DNA of 6,216 nt, taken from contig JAEUQE010000350.1 in assembly GCA_016789785.1 (NCBI GenBank), forward strand, positions 1-6,216. Direction: 5' to 3'. Positions 1 to 5,740 of the stretch are shown here, in pieces. The notes below the pieces were generated by a model. That model did no database searches and was not told the origin of the DNA. It saw only the letters and a program-made list of their open reading frames with translations. The DNA comes from Bryobacterales bacterium. GTDB lineage: Bacteria; Acidobacteriota; Terriglobia; Bryobacterales; Bryobacteraceae. How positions within the stretch are numbered: the stretch's first letter is position 1; each line of letters opens with the position of its first letter. Position numbers and translations under genes: made by a program.

Positions 1-56
1 TGTGCGTTTGCGGCGTTGGCCGCGAGTTTCGCGGCGGAAGACGTGGAATTGTCCAT
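1..56 (-). CDS. N-terminus of a hypothetical protein (partial, runs off the left edge)
   Basis: Only the first 18 codons are visible, reading MDNSTSSAAKLAANAANA. The start is well supported: an AAGGAG Shine-Dalgarno at 64-69 lies seven bases upstream of the ATG. The 'KLAANxANA' stretch resembles, from memory, the N-terminus of a family common in acidobacteria and other soil bacteria, in which a similar segment is followed by a 'STGPxTxEGK' motif and a short basic region. That continuation is outside the window, so the family call is a guess. No function is known to me for that family. The gene points the same way as the three-gene operon to its right, but it is separated from it by about 620 bases and probably has its own promoter. 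Confidence 0.6.
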   Translation of the reverse strand, partial: MDNSTSSAAKLAANAANA

Positions 57-63
57 GGAAGTG

Positions 64-69
64 CTCCTT
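64..69 (-). promoter_or_regulatory. Ribosome binding site AAGGAG
   Basis: The plus strand reads CTCCTT, which is AAGGAG on the minus strand. It lies seven bases from the ATG at 56-54, an optimal spacing. It fixes the start of the partial gene at the left edge. Confidence 0.75.
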
Positions 70-73
70 ATCG

Positions 74-99
74 GGATCCGGAGAGGGTGTCTCCGATCC
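74..99 (-). promoter_or_regulatory. Stem-loop in the leader of the left-edge gene
   Basis: CGGAGA (79-84) and TCTCCG (90-95) form a perfect six-base-pair stem around a five-base loop. GGAT (74-77) and ATCC (96-99) extend it to ten pairs with a single bulged base at 78. It sits directly upstream of the AAGGAG ribosome binding site of the left-edge gene. A hairpin here could stabilise the mRNA 5' end, serve as a protein-binding operator or modulate translation. There is no T-tract, so it is not a standard intrinsic terminator. The role is inferred from position only. Confidence 0.4.
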
Positions 100-672
100 G
101 ACGGTAGCATGCGGGTTTTGACGTGCTGGCAGGATTGGGGCAATTGGTGTTGCAAACAAAGGAGATTGAGTTGAGGAAGAACTGTGACTGAAAACCGGCC
201 AATATGAGAAGACCCAGTTCTGGCGGCGAGAAGTATGAGGCTTCTCTTTCAGATGGGTTTCTGATTCAGTAGGGAGCGAAGACGGATAATCTGCCGACAA
301 TCTGCCGATGAGAAGGCAGGGGACTGGCGTGAATTGGCGGCTGACGTGGAACGTCCTGGAAAGGGACGCGGCCAGTTGCCACTCCTCCTCGTCGTGGTCC
401 GCGCGGATTGCGAACAAGCGAAGAACCTCGATCCACCAAGTTGCTGACGAGAGGCAGCGCGAGGGATGATGGTCGCGCCGTCGAAGCCGTGACAGCTTCC
501 ACCGCTCGGAGCGTTTTCTCCGGCGTTACCGGTTCTTCCCTCCAACATCACGGCGGCTCCTTGTGAATCACTTGTCGCGCAACGCCCCGCCATACGTCCT
601 GGGTCGCCGACCGATCCTGCGACGAGCGATGCTGACTCGCCGACGGGACTCCGAAACCAGTGGCTTGTGACT

Positions 673-1884
673 TTACTGAGTCCACGTCGCGCGCACGAAC
701 CCCCGCGAGTACCCGCTGGGGAAGGTTGCCGTTGCGCTGGCTGTCGAGACTGCCAACGTGCCGGCGAGTGGTGTGGTTGTCAGGATCTGATCGGCGCCCT
801 GTTCCGAGAAGAGCCGAAGACTCACGGTAGTGCCAACGGGAATGTTCCTTGCCTCGATTGTGATGGGAACGGGGGAAGCAGTGTTGATCGCGATGTCGGG
901 CACGGTGAACGATCCCGTTGGCGTGGAAGGTACAGGAATGCCTGCGATACCTGAGATTCGAATGGAAGGGCTCGGTCCCGAGGGGAGAAACAAGCTTGTT
1001 GGAGACACCACGCTATATTGTGGTCCTCCACGGATGCTCAGCCCCGTGTATTGAAACGCCTCGATCCGCACCACACCGTTAAACGTGGGGGCGCTACCCC
1101 AAGTTGGGCTGGTGTCCAGGTAACCAGATCCGGTGATCGTGTTGGACACCAGTCTGATCGCACCAGAAGCACCGCCTCCCGCACCTCCCCCTCCAGGGCC
1201 TGAGGAGTTCCCGCGAACTTCTATACTACCGTTTACCCGGATAGAGACGGAGCCTGCCAGAAGGATCGCGCCTCCACCACCTCCGCCACCCGCAGCGACG
1301 CCCAGACCAGAGTTTCCACCATTATTGACACTACCACCGCCACCAGAACCACCAATTAGAGGAATGGCGAACTGATTCCCGGTGTAGGTTCCGGTGCCCC
1401 CAGCACCAGCGGTGCCCGCCGCGCCTCCCCCGGGTCCGCCTCCTGCCTGTGCTGGAAGATCACCAGCACCGCCAATCCGTCCGCCGATCCCTCCAAAAAA
1501 CCCCCCAGGCCCTGGATACGCGGGGTAACGGTTACTTGCGGAAATGCTGCTAGCCGGATGACCGGTTTCCCCGCTCAAGATCATCTCGCCGTCAATCTGA
1601 ACCGGTCCGCTGGCCAACCAATACAATGGCCCATTTAGATTTCGAGCTGTGAAAAACACTCGAACTCCGGGCGCGATGTTAATCGTTGTGAAGTGGTAAA
1701 TCCCGTCTCCATCCGGATCCAACGGAGGATTAAAAGACTTAGGATCGAACACGATAGTTCCCGGCGTAGTCAGATTCAGAGCCCCGTCGCTCCCGTTCGA
1801 CCCGCTGCTGAACGTCTGTGCGCGCAAAACCGGCCCTAGTCCGGCCAGCAGGACTGCTGCACTGGTCCATATCTTCCGATGCAT
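673..1884 (-). CDS. Secreted glycine-rich beta-structured protein
   Basis: The 403-residue product begins with a Sec-type signal peptide: K4, a hydrophobic stretch at about 7-20, and likely cleavage after A22 (VLRA, then QTF). Residues 24-105 form a beta-rich N-terminal segment with an Asp-rich turn (DPDGDG, 57-61 area). Residues 124-243 are dominated by glycine, with runs such as GGGGGGG near 199-205 separated by short strands like AILLAGSVSIRVNGSIEVRG and GAIRLVSNTITGSG. This alternation resembles Gly-rich parallel beta-helix surface proteins of acidobacteria, myxobacteria and planctomycetes (inferred by pattern). Residues 260-403 are Thr/Ser/Pro-rich and beta-like, with no recognised domain. 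The start is fixed by AAGGAG seven bases upstream, inside the end of the preceding gene, whose TAA directly abuts this ATG. It is the last gene of the operon. It is probably structural or adhesive, since no catalytic motif is seen. Confidence 0.8.
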   Translation of the reverse strand: MHRKIWTSAAVLLAGLGPVLRAQTFSSGSNGSDGALNLTTPGTIVFDPKSFNPPLDPDGDGIYHFTTINIAPGVRVFFTARNLNGPLYWLASGPVQIDGEMILSGETGHPASSISASNRYPAYPGPGGFFGGIGGRIGGAGDLPAQAGGGPGGGAAGTAGAGGTGTYTGNQFAIPLIGGSGGGGSVNNGGNSGLGVAAGGGGGGGAILLAGSVSIRVNGSIEVRGNSSGPGGGGAGGGASGAIRLVSNTITGSGYLDTSPTWGSAPTFNGVVRIEAFQYTGLSIRGGPQYSVVSPTSLFLPSGPSPSIRISGIAGIPVPSTPTGSFTVPDIAINTASPVPITIEARNIPVGTTVSLRLFSEQGADQILTTTPLAGTLAVSTASATATFPSGYSRGFVRATWTQ

Positions 1885-3417
1885 TTACTGACTCCTTCCG
1901 CGAATATCTCTTCTCAAACGCGCGACCTTGCCACCGTTGTTCTGAATGCTCAGTGGCGGTCCAAATACCTCTGGCGTCCGCTGGATCAGCGGGATACTTA
2001 ACATCTCAAGCGGGTCCGATCCCAACACGATTTCCAAACCATCCGGATACCCATCCACGTCCGTATCCGCCTTGCCCGCATCCGTCAATATGAGTTCCTC
2101 CAACCTGTCGGGGATTCCGTCCTGATCGGAATCGGGCCCATAGTCCTGTAAAGTCAAGGACACTCCCCGAGAGATCATCGCCGCAACCGCTTTGTTGAGC
2201 CGCATCCTCGCCGGCGACTCCACGGATTCGGTGGGAATCCCGCCGCTGGATGCGGCGTTGAGGACTGACACCAGCAAGCCGATCGCTTCCCGCGACATCG
2301 TAGTCGGTAGCGTCACTGGCGGAATCCCATTCAACACCGAAACGTACAAGCTGATTGCCTCCCGCGACATCGTAGTTGGCAGCGTCACTGGCGGAATTCC
2401 ATTCAACACCGATACGTACAAGCTGATCGCTTCCCGCGACATCGTAGTCGGCAGCGGCACTGGTGGGATTCCATTCAACACCGATACGTACCTCCCAATC
2501 GACTCTCTCGGTCCGGAGGTCAAGTTCGGTACGCTCGCCGGATTCAGCGGATCCGAGCCCAACGCCACCTCCAACCCATCGCCAAACCCATCCCCGTCCG
2601 TATCGAACTTGAAGGGGTCCGTTCCCCGTGCCACTTCGTCCGCATTCGTCAACCCGTCCTGATCGGCGTCACCACCCGGCGGCAGATTGTAGATCGTCAG
2701 CGTCTTTTCCGCGCTCGGAAACGGATCCGAGGCGCCAAAGCTATTCGTCGCCGCGACCACGAACTGAAGCCCGACGTCCGCCCTGATGGTGAGCGTCATG
2801 GTCGCCTGCGTGCCCGTCTGGTTCACCACCACGCCACTCGCCGTAGCCGCAACCGGCTGTAACAGTGGCAGTAGCCCAAACGTGCTGTTCCCGAGGTTGT
2901 ATCCCGTCACCTGGAAGTTAGTAACCGTAGTTCCCGCGAGCACGATCTTCGGCCGGATTGAAGTGATCACCGGAACAGGCACCACCGAAAAAGCTGTGCT
3001 GGAACTCGCCGTCTGCGTGCCGACCGTAACCGACACCGGCCCCGTCACGGCGCCCGGCGGGATCTGCACCACGAGTTGTGTCGTCGTGGCGCTCAACACA
3101 GTCGCAAGCACGGTGCCGAATCGCACCTGATTCGCGGATGCCGTCGTACTGAAGCCCTGCCCCATGATCGTAACCACCGCGCCGGTCGTGCCCTGCTGCG
3201 GTGCGAAGCTGAAGACCGAGAGCGCCCCCGGCGTCACAGTCGACCGTTTCACCTCCAGCATGTTCCCCACGGCATCGTATACGTACTCGATCACAATGCC
3301 CGTGGAATCCACCACCTTGATCAATTGGCCGGTGTCGTCGTAGAAGTACTGAAACGTCATCGGCTGCTGCGCGGGCAGCATCATCGCCATCATCAGCGCC
3401 AGCGCTCCGTACCTCAT
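1885..3417 (-). CDS. Secreted YD-repeat / IPT-TIG / calcium-type (TSP3-like) repeat protein
   Basis: The product is 510 residues from the ATG at 3417, chosen because GGAGGT lies eight bases upstream; an in-frame ATG at 3480 would extend it by 21 residues into the upstream gene and lacks such support. In order it shows a signal peptide (hydrophobic 4-14, cleavage near LPA at 14-16), two YD-type units (FYDDTGQL at 25 and VYDAVGNML at 46), an IPT/TIG domain (about 68-145) and a second beta-rich Ig-like segment (about 149-243). Two Asp-rich calcium-type repeats follow (D250-E261 and D272-E283), then tandem 24-residue repeats (305-387). Two further Asp-rich repeats (D429-E440 and D451-E462) precede a basic tail. 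TIG and TSP3-like modules are typical of extracellular binding and scaffolding; no enzyme motif is seen. It is the middle gene of the operon, one base after the haloperoxidase stop. It is probably surface-bound or secreted, with an unknown ligand. Confidence 0.85.
   Translation of the reverse strand: MRYGALALMMAMMLPAQQPMTFQYFYDDTGQLIKVVDSTGIVIEYVYDAVGNMLEVKRSTVTPGALSVFSFAPQQGTTGAVVTIMGQGFSTTASANQVRFGTVLATVLSATTTQLVVQIPPGAVTGPVSVTVGTQTASSSTAFSVVPVPVITSIRPKIVLAGTTVTNFQVTGYNLGNSTFGLLPLLQPVAATASGVVVNQTGTQATMTLTIRADVGLQFVVAATNSFGASDPFPSAEKTLTIYNLPPGGDADQDGLTNADEVARGTDPFKFDTDGDGFGDGLEVALGSDPLNPASVPNLTSGPRESIGRYVSVLNGIPPVPLPTTMSREAISLYVSVLNGIPPVTLPTTMSREAISLYVSVLNGIPPVTLPTTMSREAIGLLVSVLNAASSGGIPTESVESPARMRLNKAVAAMISRGVSLTLQDYGPDSDQDGIPDRLEELILTDAGKADTDVDGYPDGLEIVLGSDPLEMLSIPLIQRTPEVFGPPLSIQNNGGKVARLRRDIRGRSQ
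1892..1897 (-). promoter_or_regulatory. Ribosome binding site AAGGAG for the Gly-rich protein
   Basis: CTCCTT on the plus strand is AAGGAG on the minus strand, seven bases before the ATG at 1884-1882. It lies within the last codons of the upstream gene, whose TAA stop at 1887-1885 is immediately followed by the ATG. Together with the zero-base spacing it argues for translational coupling. Confidence 0.8.
2257..2505 (-). repeat. 72-bp in-frame tandem repeat (three full copies plus a partial one)
   Basis: Copies lie at 2434-2505, 2362-2433 and 2290-2361, with a degenerate partial copy at 2257-2289. Each encodes 24 residues of the type EAISLYVSVLNG followed by IPPVTLPTTMSR. The second and third copies give identical peptides; the first differs at a few positions (ESIGRY..., VPLP), and the last diverges after SVLN. 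The DNA copies differ mainly at synonymous sites. The array has no unique spacers and lies inside an open frame, so it is a coding repeat and not a CRISPR. Confidence 0.9.
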
Positions 3418-3418
3418 C

Positions 3419-5011
3419 TCAGGACACCTCCCCCGAGCGGTTGATCCGCACCTTGCTTCCATCCAGCCGTGTGAACGCAAACCCCTCGAAATCCTCCGTG
3501 CACGTTCGCACCAGGTCCTGGAGAATCGAAATCGCGACGTCCTCCCCGAGCGGCACCCCCGCCGCCGAGTCCGACCGGCAGTGGATCCCCGCCCAACTCC
3601 GCCCCATCGCGACGTTCCACACCAGCTTGTTCACCTCCGCGCCGATCGTCGGCACAAACCCCGGAGGGCACGGCTCTAACGACAGCCCGTCCACCGCGGC
3701 ATGCACACAATCCGGCATCAACACGCTCTCGTCAAACAGCGCCTTCAACACGATCGAACACGCGCCGGCCACCGTCGCGTGGCCGCCAGGGTAGGACGGA
3801 TGGAGCGGCGAGCCTTCCGGGTAGGCCTGCGGCAGCAGGTACGATCCGTGACGCCGGAACGTCTCCTCCACGGCGGCCGAGTTCAGCAAATCGGCGTGGA
3901 CCGGATACGTGATGCCACCGGATCGGGCCTGGTGGACCCGGCCCGCGAACGCTTCCGGACGGAGCCTGCGGTGCACCAGCCACTTCTGCACCCAGGCCGC
4001 TTTGAGCGCCGCCGTCGTCACGCGACCGAGCCAATCCACCGCCTGCGCCAATCCGAACGTGACAAACCCGTCCTGCACCTTGGAATGCTTGTATGGATTC
4101 ATCTCGCTCAGCACCGAGCGCGTTTCGAAGAGTACCGACTCCGGCCGGTAATTCATCAGAATGAGCGCCGCGTTCAGAAAGACCTGGTACAGGTAATCGT
4201 AGTGGAACCACTCCGCCAGATCGCGCCCGTTGCGAATGTAGCGAGGCGTCGGATCCCAGGTGTACTCGCGCCACGGCGGCACGCCGCTCTGGATCTGGAG
4301 CCACTCGCCGTAGGTGGTCATGAAGTCGATGCCGGGCAGCGGCGTGCGATACCGTTGCTCGACCGCGGTGGAACCCGATGGCACCGGCCGAACCAGGAAT
4401 TGCGAGACGTACGGTCCTTCGAGATCGCCCGCCGTCGGCCCGCGAAACAGCGACCTTGCGGACGTCTTGAGTTCCTCGGCGGCCCTCATCGTAATTGCTG
4501 ACGTCGAATAATCGCGGAACGGGATGTCGCGCGCCAGCGCCAGCCAGTACATCTCCGTCATTTCCGCCGCCATCTCCGGGCTGGCGAACGCAGGAGCCGG
4601 AGCGCAGCCGAAGCGATGGGGATCACCGCCTTCCAGGCAGTATGCATAGGCGGCCTGCGGGTTGACAAGACGGCGTCCCGAGCCACGCGCGATCGCCTCG
4701 AAGTCGGCGTGCTTGCCCGATTCGATGGCGCGCAACAGCGACTCGTAAGCACCGGGCTCGACTTCGCCGGTCTGTGCAGTCGGGAGTCCTTTTGTGAAAC
4801 ATGCCGTCCACGCCGGGAGTGCCACCTCGTCACCGTTGGACAATTGTGGTAGCGCGGATTCACCGGCTTGCGTGGCCGCCGCGTCCATGCGCATTTTGAG
4901 CGCGGCATCGCGTCTGTCGTTGGGGTGGGCTGGGATGCTTGCGCGTCCACCTCGCGTCCCAACGATGCCAGCGCTGCCGACGGCCCGCAGAAGCATGCGG
5001 CGGCTGATCAT
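3419..5011 (-). CDS. Vanadium-dependent haloperoxidase-like protein (PAP2 superfamily), exported
   Basis: This is a 530-residue protein. Family members use a vanadate cofactor and hydrogen peroxide to oxidise halides, giving hypohalous acid or halogenated organics. The C-terminal half carries the algal bromoperoxidase-type active site: K343 and R351 in KWLVHRRLRPE, H404 and H411 in HPSYPGGH, and R471 and H477 in RSWAGIHCRSD. The spacings K+8 to R, H+7 to H and R+6 to H match those I recall for Corallina bromoperoxidase (K398/R406, H478/H485, R545/H551). One difference is that the Ser before Gly-His is G409. The N-terminus, ISRRMLLRAVGSAG, resembles a twin-arginine signal, although the hydrophobic stretch is short. 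The start has no strong Shine-Dalgarno but provides the twin Arg. It is the first gene of the operon, divergent from the toxin-antitoxin genes. Halide specificity cannot be read from the sequence, and an acid phosphatase-like activity is possible. Confidence 0.88.
   Translation of the reverse strand: MISRRMLLRAVGSAGIVGTRGGRASIPAHPNDRRDAALKMRMDAAATQAGESALPQLSNGDEVALPAWTACFTKGLPTAQTGEVEPGAYESLLRAIESGKHADFEAIARGSGRRLVNPQAAYAYCLEGGDPHRFGCAPAPAFASPEMAAEMTEMYWLALARDIPFRDYSTSAITMRAAEELKTSARSLFRGPTAGDLEGPYVSQFLVRPVPSGSTAVEQRYRTPLPGIDFMTTYGEWLQIQSGVPPWREYTWDPTPRYIRNGRDLAEWFHYDYLYQVFLNAALILMNYRPESVLFETRSVLSEMNPYKHSKVQDGFVTFGLAQAVDWLGRVTTAALKAAWVQKWLVHRRLRPEAFAGRVHQARSGGITYPVHADLLNSAAVEETFRRHGSYLLPQAYPEGSPLHPSYPGGHATVAGACSIVLKALFDESVLMPDCVHAAVDGLSLEPCPPGFVPTIGAEVNKLVWNVAMGRSWAGIHCRSDSAAGVPLGEDVAISILQDLVRTCTEDFEGFAFTRLDGSKVRINRSGEVS
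3426..3431 (-). promoter_or_regulatory. Ribosome binding site GGAGGT deciding the start at 3417
   Basis: ACCTCC on the plus strand is GGAGGT on the minus strand, eight bases before the ATG at 3417-3415. It lies within the last codons of the haloperoxidase gene, whose TGA (3421-3419) is separated from the ATG by one base. It makes the shorter start, which leads straight into a signal peptide, far better than the ATG at 3480. Confidence 0.8.
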
Positions 5012-5077
5012 AGCCGTGACCCGCCGTCGTCACAATGCGAGGGAATTCCGGCTTTGCAATAATAGAAACAGAAGGCG
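5012..5077. promoter_or_regulatory. Divergent intergenic promoter region with palindrome
   Basis: This 66-bp gap separates the haloperoxidase operon (minus) from the first toxin-antitoxin module (plus). On the plus strand TGCAATAAT at 5055-5063 is an extended -10 (TGn plus five of six bases of TATAAT). The -35 at 17-bp spacing (ATGCGA, 5035-5040) is weak. A perfect palindrome GGAATTCC (5042-5049) lies in the spacer, a good position for an operator in an autoregulated module. The same AT-rich box reads TATTAT on the minus strand (5064-5059), so it might also serve the operon. If this -10 is used, the plus-strand leader is only about eight bases. All promoter calls are by eye. Confidence 0.4.
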
Positions 5078-5302
5078 ATGACTACGGAACAAGAGATCCT
5101 CGAAAAGGTACGCGCCCTGCCGGTCGAGAAGCAGCAGGAAGTGCTCAGGTTCGCCGATTCCCTAGTCCAGCCCGCAACGCCGAAATCGCAGCTCCGCAGT
5201 CCCAGGGGCCTGTGGGCGGATCTGGATGTCAACATCTCCGAGGAGGACATCGCCGAGCTTCGCCGCGAGATGTGGAAGAACTTCCCCCGGGATGATATTT
5301 GA
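5078..5302 (+). CDS. Antitoxin of first type II toxin-antitoxin module (DUF2281-like VapB partner)
   Basis: The product is 74 residues. The N-terminal half has the pattern ILEKVRALPVEKQQEVLRFA, which resembles small DUF2281-type proteins that commonly precede PIN toxins. The C-terminal half (RGLWADLDVNISEEDIAELR then REMWKNFP) is acidic and then amphipathic, and likely wraps and inhibits the toxin. No AbrB, ribbon-helix-helix or helix-turn-helix domain is evident, so how it binds DNA, if it does, is unclear. The only usable ATG is at 5078, because an in-frame TAG lies at 5063-5065. AAGG is only two bases away, so initiation may be weak or near-leaderless. The TGA overlaps the toxin ATG by one base (TGATG). 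A second module downstream encodes a protein identical at 46 of 74 positions. Confidence 0.82.
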   Translation: MTTEQEILEKVRALPVEKQQEVLRFADSLVQPATPKSQLRSPRGLWADLDVNISEEDIAELRREMWKNFPRDDI

Positions 5303-5703
5303 TGGGCGGCGTCGTGTGCGACACGCATTCCGCCGTATGGTACCTGCACGACGACCCTCGCTTGTCCGCCCCCGCCGCACTTGCGATGGACTCCGCGGTG
5401 CTCGCTGGCGATGCAATCTACATTCCGGCGATTTGCCTCGTCGAACTCGTCTATCTGCTCGAAAAGGGCCGCATCGGCGCTGTCGCGCTCGAACGTCTCC
5501 GTCGAGAACTCGATGTTCCTTCTTTCGGATTCGCGGTGGCCCCTCTGGATCGTCAGGTCGCCGAAGTGATTGGGCGAATTCCACGGCAGGACGTTCCGGA
5601 CCTCCCCGACCGCGTGATCGCCGCTACAGCGCTTGCGCTTGGCTTTCCGCTCGTTACACGCGACGCCCGCATCCGCGCCGCACCCGTTCAGACCATATGG
5701 TAG
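5302..5703 (+). CDS. vapC: VapC-like PIN-domain toxin (intact)
   Basis: This is a 133-residue PIN-domain protein, the usual VapC length. VapC toxins are Mg-dependent ribonucleases that cut tRNA or rRNA and are held inactive by their antitoxin. The acidic residues expected for the active site are visible: D7 in VCDTHSAVWYL, E48 in AICLVELVYLLEKG, D100 and D103 in DLPDRVIAATALALGFPLVT, and D121 in TRDARI. The start is the ATG at 5302, overlapping the antitoxin stop by one base; the TTG at 5299 in the same frame is unnecessary. No Shine-Dalgarno is seen, so translation is probably coupled to that of the antitoxin. The target RNA cannot be predicted. The first 30 residues align with the damaged second toxin downstream (15 of 30 identical). 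Confidence 0.9.
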   Translation: MGGVVCDTHSAVWYLHDDPRLSAPAALAMDSAVLAGDAIYIPAICLVELVYLLEKGRIGAVALERLRRELDVPSFGFAVAPLDRQVAEVIGRIPRQDVPDLPDRVIAATALALGFPLVTRDARIRAAPVQTIW

Positions 5704-5740
5704 ATCCGCCGCCGCGACATCTGGCCTGGTCGGCTTCAAC

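Larger units (their letters stand above)
1..525 (-). other. Long stop-free frame without ATG or GTG; possible decayed coding remnant
   Basis: Reading the minus strand in triplets ending at position 1, there is no stop between the TAA at 528-526 and the left edge. No ATG or GTG occurs in this frame. The best start is TTG at 417, with GAGG eight bases upstream. The part around 440-330 reads like protein, including the segment LFAIRADHDEEEWQLAA, and has mostly C or G at third positions. The part below about 250 is Ser/Pro/His-rich and unconvincing. It also overlaps the better supported gene at 56-1 in another frame. It could be a remnant of a gene broken by frameshift, or simply chance in GC-rich DNA. 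I cannot name a family. Confidence 0.2.
57..672. other. Region of about 616 bases without a confidently called gene
   Basis: No protein that I recognise is encoded here. The minus strand has a stop-free frame running from 525 to the left edge (175 codons), described separately. It also has a 99-codon reading frame at 548-249 preceded by a well-spaced AAGGAG at 557-562, but its translation is Arg/Ser/Cys/Gly-rich and resembles no protein I know. A perfect 6-bp inverted repeat, GAGAAG (228-233) and CTTCTC (241-246) around a 7-base loop, is present without a convincing T-tract. Another, GGACTC...GAGTCC, lies near 645-683 around the end of the Gly-rich gene. The left part must contain the leader and probably the promoter of the gene starting at 56, but no convincing -35/-10 pair was found. 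Confidence 0.5.

Noticed and set aside
228..246. Hairpin GAGAAG/CTTCTC as an intrinsic terminator
   Set aside because: The stem is only six base pairs, is not GC-rich, lacks a real T-tract and does not follow a convincing gene end.
1133..1375. Proline-rich plus-strand frame
   Set aside because: The PPPPPP runs are the complement of the Gly codons (GGN) in the secreted Gly-rich protein.
2257..2505. CRISPR array
   Set aside because: The 72-bp units are directly adjacent, have no unique spacers and encode a continuous in-frame peptide repeat.
2192..2662. 156-codon plus-strand frame with its own repeats
   Set aside because: The repeats are the reverse reading of the 72-bp coding repeats on the minus strand. 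There is no independent ribosome binding site or family match.
3418..3480. Upstream start at 3480 for the TIG/calcium-repeat protein
   Set aside because: It would overlap the haloperoxidase gene, adds a sequence unlike a signal peptide, and lacks the GGAGGT placed eight bases before the ATG at 3417.
3701..4501. 266-codon plus-strand frame opposite the haloperoxidase
   Set aside because: It is very rich in Arg, His and Gln and lies antisense to a gene with a clear active-site signature; it is a GC-driven shadow.
5299..5301. TTG as start of the first toxin
   Set aside because: The next codon is an ATG that overlaps the antitoxin stop as TGATG, identical to the arrangement in the second module.
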